A DNA stretch of 64,000 nt from Onchocerca volvulus (taxonomy: Eukaryota > Nematoda > Chromadorea > Rhabditida > Onchocercidae): positions 1,507,024-1,571,023 of the forward strand of contig HG738140.1 in NCBI GenBank assembly GCA_000499405.2, in the 5' to 3' direction. Below the pieces are notes generated by a model, which saw only the letters and a program-made list of their open reading frames with translations, searched no databases and was not told the DNA's origin. Numbering within the stretch: position 1 is the first letter of the stretch; each line of letters begins with the position of its first letter. Shown piece by piece: positions 25,342 to 38,522 of the stretch. A program made the position numbers and the translations under genes.

Positions 25342-28300
25342 CTACCGAGCTTCTAATTTTTCGAAATATTTCCGAGCATTTCTAATATTCATTAACGTTG
25401 CAGCAGATGCTAAAAAAAAATTAAAAAAAATCGAAATAACTTATACAAATTTCGCTATTATTAAAAAAAGAAGGATTATTAAGAGTATTCTCATATCTAA
25501 CCCAAATAATCATTGTTACAAGTCTAATGCATAAACTAGTATGCTAGTCTTATTTATCTCAGACACTATTTAAATTATTTTAGCAAAACCGTACAATTAT
25601 ACACTCTGAAAAAGAGTTTTGAACAATGAGCTAACGATGTTATATTCCTCTTTTATTTTTAAAGAAATGCTCATTGAAATTTGAAATTATTCGCTTTCAT
25701 TCATCAAGAAAATTCATCACTTATATCAAGGAAGTGACTTACAAACAGTTGCATCCGACAAGACCACCATGATGAATGTATTGCAGGTAAAACTATCGAT
25801 AAATGCAGCAAATTTACTATTCCGTACACACATACATTCAAATTGTGAACCCAGCTTGCTGCAACAATGAGTATTCGTAAATTTTCCAGAAATTTTCAAA
25901 ATCAAACCTTTTCAGAAGTGAGAAATAATATGTTACATGTAATCACCACTTTAGAGTTTGATAAATTTCCATATGTCCGAGATGTTTTAATATTACGCAA
26001 ACCTGCGATCATTTAGATTCGGGTATTTAAAAAATAAAACAAATAAAGAAATATGAAATTATAGAGTAACAATTGAAATATGATTAGATTATGCCATCAA
26101 GCTATTTGATATAATTATTTGTCCTTACGAAGTAAAGTTAAACAAAGGAAAAGTGATTAATAAGAAATTGTTATAATAAATCATATCTAAACATTAGAAA
26201 GTATGAATTTCCTTAAAATAATATTAAGTTACGAAAGTTTGGGAAAGACAAAAATACAAAAAAAAAAAAAAGAAAAAAAGTCCGATTAAGATCAGAGGAA
26301 AATAACTACAGAAGGATTAACAAGGAATGGATAAAAAGGAATAGCTACATCTATGATAATAAGCAGGTTTCGACAGAAAACTTTACAAGCATGATCAGTT
26401 TTAGATCACACTGCCTCTTCTCGCTCAATTTATTTAAAAATAATAAAAACTAAAACACAGAACCTGCATGACAGTTTAAATTGTTTGATAATGTTTGAAA
26501 CTTTTTCAAAACGATGAATATCATCATGTTGAACGATTTGTGCTTGTGCTATTACGAGGAAAGTTGCCTTTTCGAATAGTAATACCTATAAAATGAGAAT
26601 AATACCAGTTTAAATATTCCAGAAACTATAGAAATTATGCATTCATTTTTAAAAATCGCAAATCCCTCCAGAAGTTAAGAATATAAAAAAACTATTTGAC
26701 TTAAAAGTAACATCTGAAAAATTTATCCCAAATTCATATGATTAATATGTTAATTTTATATTTCTCTACATCATCATGCAAAAATTTTAACAATTTCCTT
26801 TCTATGAATAAAATATTGTAAATCAAAATGAAATGAAAATTAAAGGATCAACTTCGTCAGCATCCAAAATTACAGCAAACTGTTTCAGTCTGGCTTCCAT
26901 TGACGCAACATTTGGTACTAAATGACAAACGATTGCCGACCAAGCCTGAATTCAACAGAATCTTAATTATTGGAGCCATGTGTGAGAAGAATAAAATTAA
27001 TATGAAAATATACCTTATAAAGAGTTTCATCCCAAATCGATGACCGGTAACACTGCCTTACAACGTTCTCATGACCAAGTTTTTCAGCAGCAAGCTTCGA
27101 CCTGCACATAATATCTCGTTCCTTCTCTGAGAATACCTAAAATAGTAAATTATATACAAGATCATTGCATCTCTGCCATATGAAACAAATGATTAAATAA
27201 AGCAAGAAGGAACAAAAAAATCCAAAGTCACTCAGCTTTATATTCCGTTTAAAAAGATGTAAAATCACACCAATACAACTGTGTCAAACTCTCGAAACTA
27301 TTTGTCTCCAATTTTCATCAGTCATTTCTATTACATAAGTATGTTAACTCCGTAATAAGTAGAGGCATAATTTCTCTTGTTACAAAAACTCTAAAAAAAG
27401 AAAAAAAAATTACAAATAAGTGCAGCATGAATAGAAAAATACTGCCCGTCAGAAATATCTGAAATCTTGATAAAATTAAACCATTTCGAATTCATTTTAT
27501 GATCAACATATAACTATCACCTGATCTCTGTGTTCCTCAGAAACCAAATCCATTTTGTGTATTAAACAGAACACTTTAGCGTTTGGTGAGTTTTGAATTA
27601 GTGCTTCCAGACATGACTGGTAATATCGGTAATCCTTTTCCAATTCACGACTTTCTACATCGAATACATATATAAGCACCTAAATATATAAAAAATAAAA
27701 GATGGCAAAGACCGCTTAAACAAACTTGAAGCATTAACAGCTTAAATAGAGAAGCAACAAAAATTTTCCCGAGTATTTCACAAGTTGTCGCTAGAGCAAT
27801 CTTATTAATTTAAGAAAGATAAATCTTAGAATGTAACACTAAATAATAAAAGACAACACATGCCTGAACATTTTTGAAAATTTGATCTTTCTGTGAAGCT
27901 AAATAATTCTCCATAAACGCTTCTTGACCACCGCAATCCCAAAGGTGTAATACTAGATTGCCCAAAAATCTGCAGTTGGCAGCAATGTAATATATAGATA
28001 AAGATATTTATAACGAGAAAAATACATATATTTCAATTTTAGATTTTCTTTGCTTTTTCACTCTTAAAGACTATAGCTTTAACTAAGAAATGAAAACTAA
28101 TACATTCATGTTATCTTGATTGATTCCAATTATGAACAGTTAAATAGTTAGGTTAAAGATCTGCTACAGTTTATAGGAAGAAATAAACTGCTGACAAAAT
28201 GTAAAGTATACTGTTTTTAATTGTTACATAAATATACTGCAATCATAACGAAACACAAGAAATTTTTGATTTCTTTACATTTTCAAGGAAAGAAAAATAA

Positions 28301-28445
28301 CTAACCGAACATGAGCATGTTCAACCTCCATCGTTGGCCCAAGACGATTCGTGTCACGAGCAATATAATTGGCAAAAATGATAGAACGCATTGAAGTCTT
28401 CCCAGAACCGCTTTTTCCCATCAGTAGAACCTTTCGCTTTGACAT
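25342..28445 (-). CDS. raga-1: Rag GTPase RagA/B orthologue, 8 exons
   Basis: Ras-related GTPase that, as a heterodimer with RagC/D on the lysosome, recruits TORC1 in response to amino acids. Exons (minus): 28306-28445, 27864-27969, 27521-27679, 27014-27136, 26853-26945, 26464-26585, 25743-25858, 25342-25409, giving 308 aa (human RagA is 313). The nucleotide-binding boxes are intact: P-loop GKSGSGKTS at 10-18, switch [17 protein letters not shown] at 57-62, HKMD at 123-126 and SIWDE at 168-172. The C-terminal roadblock part ends in [15 protein letters not shown] before TAG. Intron 2 has a GC donor (CAG/GCATGT, 27862-27863), required by the conserved NVQ-VLIYVF junction. An ATAG acceptor at 28464-28465, 18 nt before the ATG, suggests trans-splicing. 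Confidence 0.93.
27862..27863 (-). other. non-canonical GC splice donor (raga-1 intron 2)
   Basis: Minus-strand exon end CAG is followed by GCATGT, not GT. The acceptor (TTTAG, exon start 27679) and the protein family both demand this junction, and no nearby GT preserves the frame and sequence. Confidence 0.8.
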
Positions 28446-30309
28446 CGTCTTTTCTATTTCTTCCTATAAAATGGTTTTGGTAAAAATCAACGCTGATATA
28501 TTTACAGAGAAACAATTCAACTGAATTCCCTCTTTCTTTCTATTATACTAATCAATCCTACCTAAGCTGTATTTTTCTGAATTTGATCCTTGCTTTTTCT
28601 TCAGTTTTTGTCTGCAGAAGTTAACTCATGCTTCCTGTATTTCCATTTGTTTCATGATTTCTTTGTCCAATGCTTATTCATTAACTGATCTGCCAATGGA
28701 AATTCTTCGTTAAGCGTCAGTGAAACCTGGAATCCTACTACTGTCTGTTACTATATCCATCTAATCTGAGGTAATTAATCTGAGTGAACATTTCAAAAGT
28801 CACAACAATAATGAATATTGTAATAACAATAATGAATACTATCCTCCTTTTATATTTGTATAAATAAATTTGATTTAAATATGTAATATGGTGACAAAAA
28901 ATGGAATGCATGAAAAAGTAGTATCTATCAAAACACAACAGCCCGTTATATATTCGAATTTCAGGATATACAAACTATGACAAGGGGAACAAGAGCGAAA
29001 GTTGAAAAAAAAATAAGAGAATTTTATAATTAATTCTATAAAAAGATGAGATAATCGTACTATATCATTGAAATCATTTCAAAATCTAAACAAAATGCAA
29101 TCATCATTTATTATTACCACTTCAAATTTCAATAAAGAATGGCTAATATGCATATAGACTTGGTTGTATTTTGCACATTTATTCTCATCAACTTCCAAAC
29201 TACTGCTTGCTATAAAAAATTTTGCTTCATTCGGGAATGATAAAAAAATGCCAGTGCTTATATCATGATCATCAAAGCATAGTAACAAAAACTTTCCACT
29301 TCTCTGCCAAATTTTTTCACTCTAATTCTCTTATTATGCATCAAAAACACTATAAAGCCAAAAAAAAAAAAAATTACAATTAATATGCAAATATGCTCCT
29401 ACAAAAACTGTATTCAGAAATATCAGTTTTACTCCAAAATTCATTTGATCACTATCATTATTTCCGTTTATTTTCCGACTGTGGCAGAACTAAAACCATG
29501 TTACCATACATTTTCTTTAAATAAAAATTTCGGATGATTCCATTTTTCTACAACCTATTCAGTAATCATATAAATTGAAGTAGCTAATGTTATTTGCAGT
29601 TTCAAAAATGAGTATCTAAAAGTTACTACCTAGAGAAAATTTCACAAGAAAAAAAAATAAGGAAGGCTATGAAATGAATCAAAGAGTCAAACCAACATTA
29701 CAAAGAATAGAGTAACATATGATACATTTTCTAAATATTTCATAATATAAAAATCTTATGACAAGACCCAATTTGAATATCTATTAATCAAATAAAAATA
29801 AGATAAATCTCTTCTTGATCCAAAATGAAATGATGTATTTCTTCAACAGTTTGAACTCTTAGAATCGGTTCCTCTGAAAAATGTTTGAATTTGCATCTCT
29901 GAAAAAACAATATTCAAAAAAATACATGTGTAATTACGTTTGATGACAACTGAAAAATGTAATTAAGAATGTTTGATGACAACTGAAAAACAGTCGACAA
30001 AATCATGGGAGCTTTCCAGCCATTTCATATCACGCAACTCCTGTCAATGTCTTCTCTCAGTTCATGAAAAACGCAGATCAAATTTCATGGAATTTGCAAC
30101 GCAAAGTAGAAAGGAAGTCACTTCTGCTAGATTTTGCTAAGTGCGGACTTAACTGAAAATTCAGGATATGCAATGAAGAATCCACAAAAATTAAATTTTC
30201 ACTTTTTACTCATTGCCATAACCTAAATCAATTACTCAGAAAATAACATATGGAAAACTGCAATCACTTTATGGAAGTTAATTACGGAATGCCTCAAAAT
30301 TAAATTATC
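28446..30309. other. intergenic region between raga-1 and saps-1
   Basis: 1.86 kb without a convincing gene. It contains a two-copy direct repeat of TTTGATGACAACTGAAAAA near 29938-29990. The distance argues against a tight operon of the three minus-strand genes, although all run in the same direction. Confidence 0.5.
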
Positions 30310-33300
30310 CTACTTTATACTTCCTGCCATAATGGCGGACGCGATACCACCGCTAAGTGCTGCTGTTGTAGGACTGAGAATTATGTCGTCCCCAATTTCA
30401 TTCCATGCGTCATCTTCGGACTGCGACTGTGGTGGAGGCCAGTCGTCAGGCTTCATGGATGTGAAATCTGCCCAATTACCGAAATCCATAGAGGATATTG
30501 ACGAAGCTTGTGGCCACTTATCATCTGGAACATCACAATCACTTTTAAATAAATGATGATTGTCCTACAATCAAATTTTTTTTTAATATAAAGCACTCCA
30601 TCAAATAAACTACTTATGTGATTTATCAAAAAAGTCACCTATGACACATTTCGATATTTTTCTCTCTTCTTTTGCCAAATTCGCTTTTGACGGACTTTTT
30701 TCATTCATTTCGGGAATATCGCTAGGAGGAACTTCATTAGAATTTGGCACAGGAACAATACCATTCCAAAATACAGGAAATTCCGATCCTAAGTCGTCTC
30801 CATTATCGCCAGTTATCCTGCTATCCATTTCCTAAATGAAATTAATTACTACAAGCATACTGACTCTACATTCTGAAAAATCTATCCTGCTTTCGCCTTG
30901 ACTTTGGATTTCAATGAATCGATAGGATACCTTGGACTTGCATTCATTTGGCCATCCATCTCCTGAATTCTTCTTTGTAATTCTTGTATCAATCCTCAGT
31001 TCACACATTGCATCAAACATATCTTCATTTCCCTAAATAACATTTATCAATATAAACATTCACATTGGAAATTTACAAATTTGAATGACAAAAAAAAGAA
31101 CTTACAATGTTAACAAAGTCCTTTGCAATACCGCTGTCCGATATAATATCAGGGATCTCGTAACTAAAATTATGCAAATTCATTTATCTCGTTTGAAACA
31201 AATAAAATATTTAAGGAACGAAGTTTTTATTTATGAATTTTTTCTTATAAAAAAGAAACAGAGTCATCTTGAAGCAAAAGATATATGGAAATTTAAAAAA
31301 ATTCATCCTAAATTTATGATATACTCGCAAATTTACAGAACTTATGTAAGTATAATATCTAATTACAGAGTGTTTTATATAACAATATTATTATCTTATG
31401 AAGTAATGTGATAAAACTTTATAATTCTAATAGGTATTAAAATATTTATTTCTTAAAAAAAAAAATTTGCATACTGAGTATCATGAGAAGAACATGGGAA
31501 TGATATTACAACATCCTCTGCTAGCGATCGGGGTACTAAATATTGTTCATACTCATCCATTAACTGCAATTTGAAAAATAACTTGAAGCAAGTTAAGTTG
31601 CGTGAGCCTTTTCATTGTCGCTTAATCTTGAAACATTCAAAATCATTTTATAAATAGCCAAAAAAGATGGAAGAAAAAATACAGAAGAAACTTCCACTAT
31701 TTTGAAAGAAAATACTTTAGAATCTGGTAGAAAAAAAGGTAAAAAAAAAAAAAAAAAAAAAAAAAAATGAGAATACCTCTGCAGCACTACTGACCATAGG
31801 TTCAGGAACATCACACGCATCAATCTTTGCTGTATCGACGATATTACTAATAGGAGGAGTAATTCCTGTGTCGTCACCACGATTTTTCTCTTCGTATTCT
31901 TTTATTTCTTTTGAGAAAGTTTCCCAATGATCAGCTTGATCAGATGCTACAAATACAGTAACATACACATCATTTATTATCAGTCTTTGTATCTTTGTTC
32001 ATTTATATCTTATCTGGTGAAAAAAAATCAAAGGCAACAATTGCTCCTAGAATGAAATGTAAGCATATACAACAGAAATTGAATTTAACCTTGAATGAAC
32101 TGGGTGATGAATTCAGCGTTGCATGAAGATTCGGAAGCACATTTAATTAATAATGCGAGATTCATATAAAAACCATGCAACATTCTTTTCGCAGATCCAT
32201 GAAGAAAGTCAGCTTGTGATGATTCACAACCTGCTAATGTATGTCCTAATATATCTACATCCTGAAAAAGTCATTTTTCAATTCTAAAGAAAATAAAGGA
32301 CTGATTCAAAAAAAAAAAAAAAAAAAAAGAGGAAAAAAAGAAATGTAGCAATTTCCTTGTAATTCCATTAACTTATGTACATTCATTTTCAAATTTAACT
32401 ACAAGATTCATAACTCCACCCCAGCTAAGCTTTATTCATTATAAGTTTTAAAAAAAATCTATTCTTTTGAAGCAGAGAATATTGAAATAAAAAATGAGAC
32501 TTGACATTTTGAACTGATTTTTTTTCCGACAAATTTCTAACATATATATTACCTAATTAAAAACCATAACTATATGAAATACAGTATATATCTATAATGC
32601 ACAAAAAAAAAGATACAGATCTAAAGGACTTACTTTGATTAAATATTGTATAAGCGGCGAGGGAGAAGGCGAAAGTGTATAAAAAATATAAGCAATGGAT
32701 CGATGTAAAAGATTTTGAAAGAGTGTAAGCTGTGGACGAGTGTTGACATAAGTCAGAAACAATTTGAATGGACTTATGGACAAAGATGAAAATGCTGTCA
32801 AAACAGCTTGATGTGTTGCCATATGATTTGTATCCAGTACTAGTACCAATAATCGCATCAATGGATACCAAGCATCACTGCACATCTTTATGTCTCCATC
32901 TCCTACCTGGAGCAAATATATTGGTCAAAAAATATTTAATAAAAAAAAACTTTTTTTTCTGAATGTGAAAAGTAATAAAATCATTTAAAAAAAAGCACTG
33001 CTATTCAATTGCACAAGAATTCGGAAGCATATAAATTATGAAATCAGAGCAAGATCAATACAAAATGCCAGTTTGCAAAGCGTTCTAAGCATTTCAAAGT
33101 ACTAAAAGTATTTTCAATGCCAGTGATTTCCCTAATGAACTAGTAACAGAAACAGGGATGGGTAAGAATAAAAATGCAAAACAAAAATAATAGAGAAGTC
33201 TCTCTAAAACACTTATTAAAAAAATCTAAAACAACTTTTTCAGTAATATTTTCCTATTTGAATTTTAATTATGCAATACCTTAAAAGAATCAATTATTGC

Positions 33301-33740
33301 ATTGACAATTCGATCAGCTGAAGCAGCAACAATTGTCTCAACTATATGACCTGCATCAGGCTGCCAAACCGTCGTACCATTTAATTCATTTTCTGCGACT
33401 GGCACACCACCGTACCATTGTGTTTGAATACCACGATCTTCCATCCCCAACTGATGACTGGGACTAAAAATTATTAACTGGAATACAAGTTATTTAATGA
33501 GGAAAAAAAAACGTAAAATATAATGAAATTACCAGAAAAATAAGCTATGGAATTTTTCAAGTCCAATATTAGACAGTAAATTTCATTGCAAATTTATTAA
33601 GATTGTAGAAAGTCTCATTTTGCAGGAAACTCTACAAGCCCTAAAAATTCACCAGAAAAAATTAAGACATCGTAGGATATTGAATGGTTCTGATAATTAA
33701 GCTAAGAATATATTCTATCCAATATCTCGCTGTGTCCGAA

Positions 33741-33778
<38 letters not shown>

Positions 33779-33782
33779 TGGG

Positions 33783-33818
<36 letters not shown>

Positions 33819-36283
33819 CAAACTTATTCGGGATAAAATTAGTTTCCAAAAGAGTAATCAAAATAGTGGCAGCATTGACAATAACAGAATCACGATGCTG
33901 ATCCACATTGTCAGGTAACATACGACTCATTAAATGTCGCACATTTCGTTCCGACTGTAAACTCTCTAACAAAGAATCGTTCCGCTTGCATTCCGCATTG
34001 TACTGCATATCACGTAATATACGCACCAGTTCGCTCCATAAATGGCCAACATTATCATGAACCTGAAATCGTTACCAGAAATAGAAGCTTTTTAAACATT
34101 CTGTAGAATTAAGCAATTTTTAGTTCTTAGTTTCAATTTTATGAATTCTAGAAACGACAATTGACTAACAAATTCTAGAGTTATAGCTGAAGAAATCTCC
34201 CTTCCCTATTTCTTATCTGACTCAAATATACGTTTTTTTCTTTCAATCATCCTCACTTTTCCCTGTTCAGCATTAAAGTTTAGTTTCAGTGACTGTATTT
34301 GAATGAATTTCACACAATACCAAATCAAACACAATAATAAAACATACGACAGATGGTTGTTCTGGCACAAGCAGGTCACAAAGACTTTCCACCATTCGAT
34401 TTTCCGCACACCACTGAATATATCAATTTAGCTTGACATTCAAAAAAAAAAAAAAAATGCCTTGCTAATGCTAATCTACTTCTACGGATAAATAGCAATC
34501 CGGTGAAACAAGGGACACAATCAAAAATAATCAATTCATCAAAACCTGTTTGATGCAATCTTGTTGTTCAATATCTGAGAGGCCAGTAACAATGCGGAAT
34601 AACAGTTCCATCACAGCCGAATGCTTCATATTCCTCATACAATAAAGTAAAAACTGACTTTCTTTCATGCGGGGAAACATCTAAAATTTAACTACACCTT
34701 TTTATCCACTTCATTTTCTCTTAAAAAGTATAAATAAAGCAAACACGAAAAATAAGTTTTAGTCAATAATTAAATGTAAAAGCATCCCTCAAATTCTGAA
34801 AAACTAGAATCATACCACATAGCAGCAGCACTCAGTCCATTTATACGATTGTTAATCATCATTCAACAAATCCGTTTTCAAGCATAGGTGTAAATGCAGC
34901 TAAATCTTGCCGGGGATAGACCATAAGAACTATGTCAAACTCAAGCTATAATTACTTAAACCATCCGTTAGCTGAACTATTCATGTCTGATTTCTATTAT
35001 AAAAACCTCAAAATTACATTCCTCAAGTTCTTTTTTTCTTTTTTTTAAATTACATTTATTTAAAAAATTACATTTTTTAAAAATTACATTAATTTCTAAA
35101 AAAATTACATCATTTTTAGTTGGACTTTTTACCCTCTTCTTACAGGCTAAAAGATTTCCACTAGTTTGAACTTTTCGAAAGACAATTTGCCGTGAAGAAA
35201 ATCAATACCACATATAATAAACTTATTTGGAAGGTGGCAAGTGAAAGAAAGCAAATACATACCTGATCAGGAAATCTACTCATAATTTGTGAGAATATTT
35301 TCATATAAAAATTGACGATAACGTGATTCAACTTTCTGTTATTCAGGAAATCGAAAAGCAAACTACATGCTTCTTCGTTATTAATAAGTGCTTTACTAAG
35401 CTCTTCATTATTTATCGATAAGATTTCGGCGCACAGGTGAGCTTTTCTGTAATTACAAATGCAAGTTTCCAACAACATAATACCAAATCATTAGATATAG
35501 ATTGGCTCATTCTCTCTTTTTTGCTTGAAAGCTTCAATAAACGTATTCTTTATACAAATTTCAAAGATTTAACAAAGGGAGATAAGAACAAAAAGATACT
35601 TATATTGCTCTTTCAGTGGTAGTGTTTCATCGATTTCCGGTTCTAATGCACCTTTGATCATTTGCGCCATTATTTCTTGTCTTGTCAAACTACAAATATA
35701 GGGTAACTACGCAAAGTTAATGACAAATGAAAATTTTTCTTTGGCTTCGATTTGTTTATGTCCAATAAAAAAATGTATATAACAGATGTTTCTTACAATC
35801 TAAAACTATCTAAAAGGCGAATCTGGCTCGTATTCCCGTGTACTATCAAACTATTACACTATTATGAGTCTGAAAGACTCAAAAATCGTCTTTAAAATTC
35901 ATGTTTCAAATATTTTTGGTATTCGGAAACATCGAACTATTGACAATCTACGTCTCGAATATATTAAACTGATACATTTGGTGGATAGCATCATGTACTT
36001 ATCCATCATAGAGTCACCAGTGCAAGACAGGTGATGATTAAATCAAAAATTTCATCGTTGGACAATATAGATATTAACTGGAAATCTCAAATAATAAGCG
36101 ACCAATGATGAGGATAATCCTGATGTTAATTTAAACATACAACTTAATGAGCTGATGATTGCCATTACGAATTTCCTGTATCGTATAATCATCTTCCAAC
36201 ACATCTGTTAATGTCGCCGTGTCATTCCTCAATAATTCATCTAACTTACTTACAGAAGTAGCTAAATCGCTTGACCAGAACAT
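30310..36283 (-). CDS. saps-1: SAPS-domain regulatory subunit of protein phosphatase 6, 15 exons
   Basis: Regulatory subunit that binds the PP6 catalytic subunit (PPP6R1-3; yeast SIT4-associated proteins). Exons (minus): 36141-36283, 35600-35689, 35263-35446, 34546-34680, 34348-34413, 33824-34062, 33280-33463, 32634-32906, 32090-32261, 31777-31946, 31475-31563, 31106-31163, 30931-31032, 30614-30831, 30310-30541, for 784 aa. The N-terminus MFWSSDLATSVSKLDELL matches the family start MFWKFDLHTTSHIDTLL. The helical SAPS repeats run to about residue 520, with HWETFSKEIKEYEE matching the family WESFVEETL region near the end. The C-terminus is acidic and disordered with Trp-rich motifs (DDWPPP). 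GTTTCAG lies 3 nt before the ATG. The exon 14/15 junction is least certain (acceptor AAAAG; the stronger TGTAG seven codons upstream breaks the frame). Human PPP6R proteins are somewhat longer. Confidence 0.9.
33742..33815. repeat. two adjacent poly-A tracts
   Basis: Two A runs of about 32 nt each are separated by TTTTTGGG, immediately inside saps-1 intron 6. They are the pyrimidine-rich start of that intron on the minus strand. Confidence 0.9.
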
Positions 36284-36286
36284 ATC

Positions 36287-36288
36287 CT
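36287..36288 (-). promoter_or_regulatory. SL trans-splice acceptor of saps-1
   Basis: Minus-strand GCATGTTTCAG ends 3 nt before the ATG, with no upstream exon visible. Confidence 0.55.
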
Positions 36289-38522
36289 GAAACATGCTTT
36301 GAACATTTACTAATTATTTCAGAATGTATTAGCTGATTATATGTCTAGCAGCGTATCAATATTAAGACAGTGCACTTAATCTTCATATTGTATTTATTTT
36401 AATTCTCACAACAGGGCTTAACATCAATTATTAAACTTCTCGAGATGATGACTGATGCTTCCATTAATAGACTTATTCAATCTTTACAATTCTATACATC
36501 TAATTTGTTCATAAGTAAATCCAAGCCTCGACTTCTTGCCTAATTTATCATTTATCCATTATGCATAAGATTATTAATCCCAAATTTTAAGAGAAGGAAA
36601 ACAAGTCAGAGGGTGTTACATAGTTATATTCAAAACATTTATAACATTGTTCACATAAATAAATTCTTGATATATTTTTTTTTTCATGCAAATCCTATTT
36701 ATTTTATCTCTTTCATGGATTAATTATATTAAATCATTGTATCCAACTATCTCTTTATATCATTTCTAAAAATTTTCTCAACTTTCAATTATAATTCCAT
36801 TTTGCTCATCATATTTCCTTCAATTTTTCTCAATTCTCATTGTCTTTATATTCAACATTATACAGATTTATTTCTAATTTAAGTTATGCTTAATTTGTCT
36901 CTTGATTCCTGCACAATTTCTACGTTCCAAAAAGCAAAAAAAAAAAAGAAAAAAAAAACCGATCAGTTCGATAATGCGAAGAATACGAGAACCCATCACC
37001 TCTCCTAATATCATCAGTAACAATTCGTTCGAAATAAATAACTAAGGAGTTATCAATCTTGTTGTTCTATCGTATGTTAATGTCTCAACTTTGCTGATCT
37101 ATCGTATGTTAATGTCAATAATGACCAAAACGATTTCGAATTTTATCGACTCACATAAAGAAAAACTGACCGCATTTTACATAATAATTACAAAGAATGA
37201 TTGGTGTTTAAAAATGATTTTATTTCATTGGGAGAAATAAGAAAGGTAGAATTATCAGATTTCGACGAGATGGATGGAGAGGAATACAAGCAGAAATTTA
37301 AAGAGGATAACTTGAAATTTCAAAAATAGTTCTAAAATTAATAACAGTAGAGGTCTTATTTTGGAAAAATCGGAAAACTTTTTGTTCAAGACAGAATAAT
37401 TCGAGAATTGTTTTCGCCAACCTATCATTTCTGCGCCATCCCAAGATGCCGTCAAAGACTCCCCAACTTCGTTGAATTCAAACTACCCCGGCATAAAACC
37501 ACTCATCGCATGACTGTGGCATGCCACGACTACGCAACAGCCTGATTCAATAACCGATCGACACTTAAACGAATTCGGTTCAGATTGGGCTGCCAGGATT
37601 TGTTACTTTTTCCTTCCTCATGATAAATTTCGATATTATTCGCAGAAATGTCTTCAATATTGCATAAATGGTCTTTAATAATTTTTAAACTGCTAATTCT
37701 TTGACCTTTAACCTGCAGGAGATTTCGAATTTCAAATTAAATTGCATTAATTTTAGAAATTTTAGATAATTTTTGCATTAATTTTAGAAAACTATTCGCC
37801 AAAATTTTTTCAATTTTTATGTGAATATTCTCCGATAATTTTTAAATTGCTCATTCTTCAATCTCGAATTTGTAGAAGATTTCGATTTTCAAACTAAGTT
37901 GCGTTAATTTTAGAACAGTATTCGCAGAAATATTGCGAACACCGCTCTAAAATTAATGTAATTTCACAGAAATATTTTCGTCTTATGTAAATAATTTATC
38001 GCTTCTTCTTCAACCTTTAACTTGTAAAAGATTTCAAGTTAAATTATATTGATTTCCGATTGGGAATTTTAATTTTATTTTGCCTAACAAAGCACTGAGT
38101 TCATGATACGTAAACAATAATTTTCCAAAGCATTTTCAAGTTTTACCATAAGAGTATTTTGGAATTTAACGAATTTTCTGCTGTTTTGTAGAATAGATTG
38201 TGCAATATTTAAGCGATATTTTCCATACTTTCAATTCAAAGAAAACATCATCTCAACATATTTTGAAATCCACAAAAAATTCCCAAAAAGAGAGCGGTCA
38301 TCCTAGTTCAGCTTTCCTTTTATCTGCTTAAGATTTTATGGCATTAAAAAGTTGCCGAATTTATTGTCTCATTTGGGCTTTGTTTATTCGGTAAATTAGG
38401 ATGCGACAAGGTAGTCTCGAGTCTGACAGATGTCTTTGTTTACTAGTTGAATTCCTTTAAAAGCGAAAAATGATTTTTCGTATTAAATTCAATCAAAGTT
38501 ATTAATATTTTTTAAAGACAGA
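36289..38522. promoter_or_regulatory. divergent promoter region between saps-1 and UTP3
   Basis: The 2.2-kb interval between divergently transcribed saps-1 and UTP3 must hold both promoters. Most of it is AT-rich with no exon. The half near UTP3 carries a degenerate three-copy repeat (37633-38060). Confidence 0.5.
37633..38060. repeat. degenerate tandem repeat, three copies of about 130-160 bp
   Basis: Three units start near 37633, 37791 and 37919. Shared motifs in order are ATTCGCAGAAAT, TAATTTTTAAA, then CTTC or CTTT, GAGATTTCGA or GAAGATTTCGA, and TTAATTTTAGAA. The copies are diverged, so the event is old. Confidence 0.6.

Noticed and set aside
30332..30556. Plus-strand 74-codon frame MADAIPPLS...
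   Set aside because: It is antisense to the last saps-1 exon, whose minus-strand frame is the coding one.
31085..31411. 108-codon plus-strand frame
   Set aside because: It is antisense to saps-1 exon 12 and its introns, with Lys/Ile/Tyr composition expected from AT-rich DNA.
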